Program-made: the position numbers and the translations under genes
The notes under the pieces: generated by a model
Told to the model about the DNA's origin: nothing
The model's database searches: none
What the model saw: only the letters and a program-made list of their open reading frames with translations
Assembly (NCBI GenBank): GCA_903921205.1
Contig: CAIXPF010000060.1
Span: 1 to 34,380 of the forward strand
Origin: an uncultured Acidimicrobiia bacterium
GTDB lineage: Bacteria > Actinomycetota > Acidimicrobiia > Acidimicrobiales > CAIXPF01
Length of the DNA stretch: 34,380 nt
Reading direction: 5' to 3'
In this document: positions 31,774 to 34,380 of the stretch, piece after piece
How the letters are laid out: each line of letters starts with the position of its first letter
Numbering within the stretch: the first letter of the stretch is position 1

Positions 31774-34172
31774 GCCAGCACGCGTTCGACGGTGGCGCCG
31801 TCGGGTCCCTTGGTCACCTCGAAGCGGACCGGGAGCCGCTCGGCCAGGTCGCGCACGTGGGTGACCAGGCCCACCATCCGGCCCGAGCTGCCCAGCTCCT
31901 CGATGGCGGTGGCCACGGCGTCGAGGGTGTCGGGGTCGAGGGTGCCGAACCCCTCGTCGAGGAACAACGACTCGAGCGGCGCGGCGGTGGGCCCGGCAAG
32001 GGTGACCACCTGCTCGGCGAGGGCCAGCGCCAGCGCCAGCGAGGCGAGGAAGGTCTCGCCGCCGGACAGGGTGCGGGCCGAGCGCACCGCGTCGGCGTTG
32101 TTGTGGTCGATGACGGCGAAGTCCTTGCCCTCCATGACCAGCGAGTACGCACCACCGGAGAGTCGTTGCAGCAGCCCGGTGGCCCCCTGGACCAGCTGCT
32201 GCAGCGCCTCGTCGAGGATCCAGGCCCCGAAGCGGTCGGCCCGAAGCAGACGGGCCAGTTCCCCGGCCACGTGCTCGTCGTCGATTGCGGCCTGCAGGTC
32301 GGCGCGTGCGGTCTCGGCGCGGTCGAGGTCCGCGGCGAGTTGACGGCGCTCGGCCTGCAGCTCGGCGCCGGCCGCCACCGCCTGGTCGCGGATCGTCGGC
32401 AGGTCGTTGCCGCGGACAGCGGGCAGGACGCGCTCGGCCTGGGCGCGCAACCTGTCGAGGTCGACCTGCCGGCGGGCGGTCAGCTCGGCAGCCTTGGTAG
32501 CGGCCCGGGTGGCGACCTCGTCGAGCCGGTCGCGTTCGATCCGGGCCCACCGCACCAGCCGGTCCCAGTCCTCAGCGAGGTCGGCGCGTTCCGCAGCCGG
32601 CGGACCGAAGGCGGCCAGCCGGTCGCGGGTCCGGTCGAAGTGGGCCCAGGCGTGCTGCTGGGCCTGGACCGATTTCTGCACCGCGGTGCGGGCCCGCTGC
32701 ACCTCGCGGGTGTGCCGGTCGCGCTCCTTGCGGACGGCGGCGAGCTCGGTGGCGGCGGCTCGCGTCGCGACGAGGGCCGTCTCGGCGGTGGTGGCGTCGG
32801 GCCCGGAGGCGAGGGCCTCGGCCAGGGTCTGGTACTCGCCGTTGACCTGTTCGAGCTTGGCCTCGATGCGGGCCAGCTCGGTCTCGGCGGCATGGCGTGA
32901 CCTGATGCGTTCCTCGGCATGCGCCGCCGCCCGGGTCCGGGTCGCGTCGGCCTCGTCAAGACCATTCGGTATGGTATGGAGCAGGGTGTCGATGGGCCGG
33001 CCGCACACCGGGCAGTCGTCGCCGGCGTGCAGATGCGCGGCCAAGGCCGCTGCCGCCGTGGTGGTACGCGCCGCCTCGAGGCTGCGTTCGGCCGCCTGCA
33101 GCCCGGCGTCGGCAGCCTCGGCGTCGGCCACGGCCTGCGCGAGCTGCGCACGTTGCGCCTCGGCAGCGGCCTCGCCCCGGTCCACCTGGTGGCCGAGTCG
33201 TTCGAGTTGGGTGTGGGCCTCGACGGTCCGTGCGCTGTCGGCCTCGGGCGGCAGCTCGGCGAGGGCCGCCTCGGCTCGTTCGACGGCCGCCCGGTGTGGC
33301 TCGTCGTCGGTCTCGGCCTCGGCGAGCGCGGCGACGAGCCGGTTGTGGGCGTCGGCGAGGGCAGCGACGTCGTCGGGCTCGGCCACGGCCGACAGCTCTC
33401 CGGCGCCGCGGCGTGCGGCGTCGCCGGCCGATTCCGCCTCGGCGAGTTGCGTGGCGAGCAGGTCGAGGGTGGGCCGGGCACGATCGCATGCCTCGAGCAG
33501 GTCGTCGACGGCGGCCTGCCGCTGTTCGAGCGCGGCGGCGGCCTCGTCGGTGGCGCCGGACAGCTCGGAGAGGCGGGCGCGGGCGAACTCCGACCGGGCG
33601 CCGGCGAGCCTGGCGTGCTGGCCGGCCCGGCGCTGCAGCCGGTCGTACAGCCCGAGGTCGAGCAGTTCCTTGAGCAGGGCCTGACGGTCGGCGGCCTTGT
33701 GGTGCAGGAACCGGGCGAACTCGCCCTGGGGCAGGACGACCGCGGTGGTGAAGTGCTCGTAGGTGAGGCCCAACAGCTTCTGGACCTCGCGGCTGACCTC
33801 GTCGGCGTCACCGGCGAGCAGCTCGGTGGTGCCGTCCGCCAGGCGGCGTTCGAGCCGGGCCTCCTTGGTGGAGGCCGAACCGTTGGCGGTGGCCCGCACG
33901 ACCCGTACCGCGCGGTATCGGTCGGGCCCGACGCTGAAGTCGAAGCCGAGGCGGGCCTCGACGAGGCCTTGGCTGATCACCGGGCCGACCCGGCGCCGGT
34001 CGGCGAGACGCGGCACCGTGCCGTACAGGGCGAACACGATGGCATCGATCAACGACGACTTGCCGGCCCCGGTCGGTCCGGAAAGGGCGAAGAGGTCGGC
34101 GTCGGTGAAGTCCACCACGGTCCGCCGCCGGAAGGCGGTGAAGCCCTCGAGCTCGAGTCGTTCAGGCCGCAT
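31770..34172 (-). CDS. sbcC: SbcC, Rad50-like nuclease-complex ATPase
   Basis: The 800-residue protein is SbcC, the SMC-like ATPase of the SbcCD complex that binds DNA ends and hairpins and lets SbcD cut them. Walker A is GPTGAGKSS (about 32-40), the Q-loop region is FTTAVVLPQGEFARFL, and long heptad-rich coils run out to a zinc hook CPVCGRP (Cys387 and Cys390). The signature is LSGGETF (about 702-708), followed by Walker B SLFLDEGFGTLD. It is somewhat short, with shorter arms than the Escherichia coli protein. ATG 34172 follows GGAGGTGA and overlaps the sbcD stop by 11 bases, and its own stop overlaps the NurA-like gene, so the three are translated as a unit. Confidence 0.97.
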   Translation of the reverse strand: MRPERLELEGFTAFRRRTVVDFTDADLFALSGPTGAGKSSLIDAIVFALYGTVPRLADRRRVGPVISQGLVEARLGFDFSVGPDRYRAVRVVRATANGSASTKEARLERRLADGTTELLAGDADEVSREVQKLLGLTYEHFTTAVVLPQGEFARFLHHKAADRQALLKELLDLGLYDRLQRRAGQHARLAGARSEFARARLSELSGATDEAAAALEQRQAAVDDLLEACDRARPTLDLLATQLAEAESAGDAARRGAGELSAVAEPDDVAALADAHNRLVAALAEAETDDEPHRAAVERAEAALAELPPEADSARTVEAHTQLERLGHQVDRGEAAAEAQRAQLAQAVADAEAADAGLQAAERSLEAARTTTAAAALAAHLHAGDDCPVCGRPIDTLLHTIPNGLDEADATRTRAAAHAEERIRSRHAAETELARIEAKLEQVNGEYQTLAEALASGPDATTAETALVATRAAATELAAVRKERDRHTREVQRARTAVQKSVQAQQHAWAHFDRTRDRLAAFGPPAAERADLAEDWDRLVRWARIERDRLDEVATRAATKAAELTARRQVDLDRLRAQAERVLPAVRGNDLPTIRDQAVAAGAELQAERRQLAADLDRAETARADLQAAIDDEHVAGELARLLRADRFGAWILDEALQQLVQGATGLLQRLSGGAYSLVMEGKDFAVIDHNNADAVRSARTLSGGETFLASLALALALAEQVVTLAGPTAAPLESLFLDEGFGTLDPDTLDAVATAIEELGSSGRMVGLVTHVRDLAERLPVRFEVTKGPDGATVERVLA

Positions 34173-34380
34173 CGTCGTCACCTCCGTCGTGGGCCTCGCT
34201 GCTGTCCTGTTCGACCAGCTCGGCGAACATCGCCCCGATCCGGGGGTCGTCGATCGACTGGTGGGCCAGGAACTCGTCGAACAGCTCCTGGGGGCTGCGT
34301 CCGAGCCGGCGGGGGATGGCGGTCCCGGCATGGCCGTTCCCGTCCTCACCGGGTTGCTCGACCGGTTCGATGCGGACGTC
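34162..34380 (-). CDS. sbcD: SbcD (Mre11-like nuclease), C-terminal part only
   Basis: A minus-strand frame enters from the right edge and gives 72 residues before TGA at 34162. It contains RSPQELFDEFLAHQSIDDP and GAMFAELVEQDS, the usual C-terminal capping region of actinobacterial SbcD, and an acidic tail (EAHDGGDDDAA). Catalytic phosphoesterase motifs lie outside the window. The call rests on this short segment and on the 11-base overlap with sbcC, the normal sbcDC order. Confidence 0.82.
   Translation of the reverse strand, partial: DVRIEPVEQPGEDGNGHAGTAIPRRLGRSPQELFDEFLAHQSIDDPRIGAMFAELVEQDSSEAHDGGDDDAA

Noticed and set aside
31770-34349. Upstream extension of sbcC to 859 residues
   Set aside because: The extra 59 codons overlap the sbcD frame and lack SMC sequence; ATG 34172 has GGAGGTGA and the correct MRPERLELEGF start.

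Overview
The window is high-GC, densely packed bacterial DNA. It encodes Tex, SbcC/SbcD, Ltp2/DUF35-type acyl-CoA enzymes, family III CoA-transferases and a CsoR-superfamily repressor. Many genes seem to start directly downstream of a TANNNT -10 box with no leader. Together this points to an actinomycete, perhaps class Acidimicrobiia. That placement is an inference from style and gene content, because no rRNA or other marker gene is present. No rRNA, tRNA, CRISPR array, transposase or phage gene was seen, and no stretch over 300 bases lacks a gene.

Layout. 1-1775: the 5' part of a secreted beta-helix protein gene (minus strand, runs off the left edge). 1959-3170: a CoA-transferase divergent from tex (3315-5744). 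5952-8432: a two-domain CoA-transferase divergent from an MFS exporter (8518-9855), which is followed by an amidohydrolase (9964-11154). 14624-11355 (minus): a flavoprotein dehydrogenase, an isocitrate lyase/PEP mutase-like protein and a nitroreductase form a tight operon. Divergent from it is a CstR-like repressor (14740-15009). 18992-15076 (minus): a six-gene acyl-CoA operon of alpha/beta-hydrolase fold protein, SCP2-thiolase-like protein, DUF35, PHP protein and two MaoC-like hotdog proteins. Upstream of it is an acyl-CoA dehydrogenase (20436-19255), divergent from a degenerate 6-phosphogluconolactonase-like gene (20486-21172). 27296-21252 (minus): cytochrome P450, hydrolase, amidohydrolase, MFS and acyl-CoA dehydrogenase. 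27436-28620: a thiolase. 29491-28733: an SDR. 29605-30807: a secreted M15 peptidase. 34380-30835 (minus): sbcD (3' end), sbcC and a NurA-like nuclease gene.

Taken together, the middle 25 kb looks like a catabolic region for a CoA-activated, probably cyclic or branched acid. It offers uptake/export (MFS), oxidation (P450, SDR, flavoprotein, nitroreductase), CoA activation (family III transferases) and desaturation (acyl-CoA dehydrogenases). It also offers hydration and side-chain cleavage (MaoC pair, DUF35 with SCP2-like protein), thiolysis and hydrolytic steps. The substrate cannot be read from sequence.

The most unusual features are four. (1) A dispersed intergenic element, CGAWTCG-N4-CGAWTCG, occurs as six 11-bp-phased pairs in four gaps. 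(2) The acyl-CoA operon has several members that appear to have lost the textbook catalytic residue. (3) A NurA-like nuclease gene is translationally coupled to sbcC. (4) A Cys-Cys (His-less) CsoR-superfamily repressor has a 14-bp palindrome abutting its -10 box.
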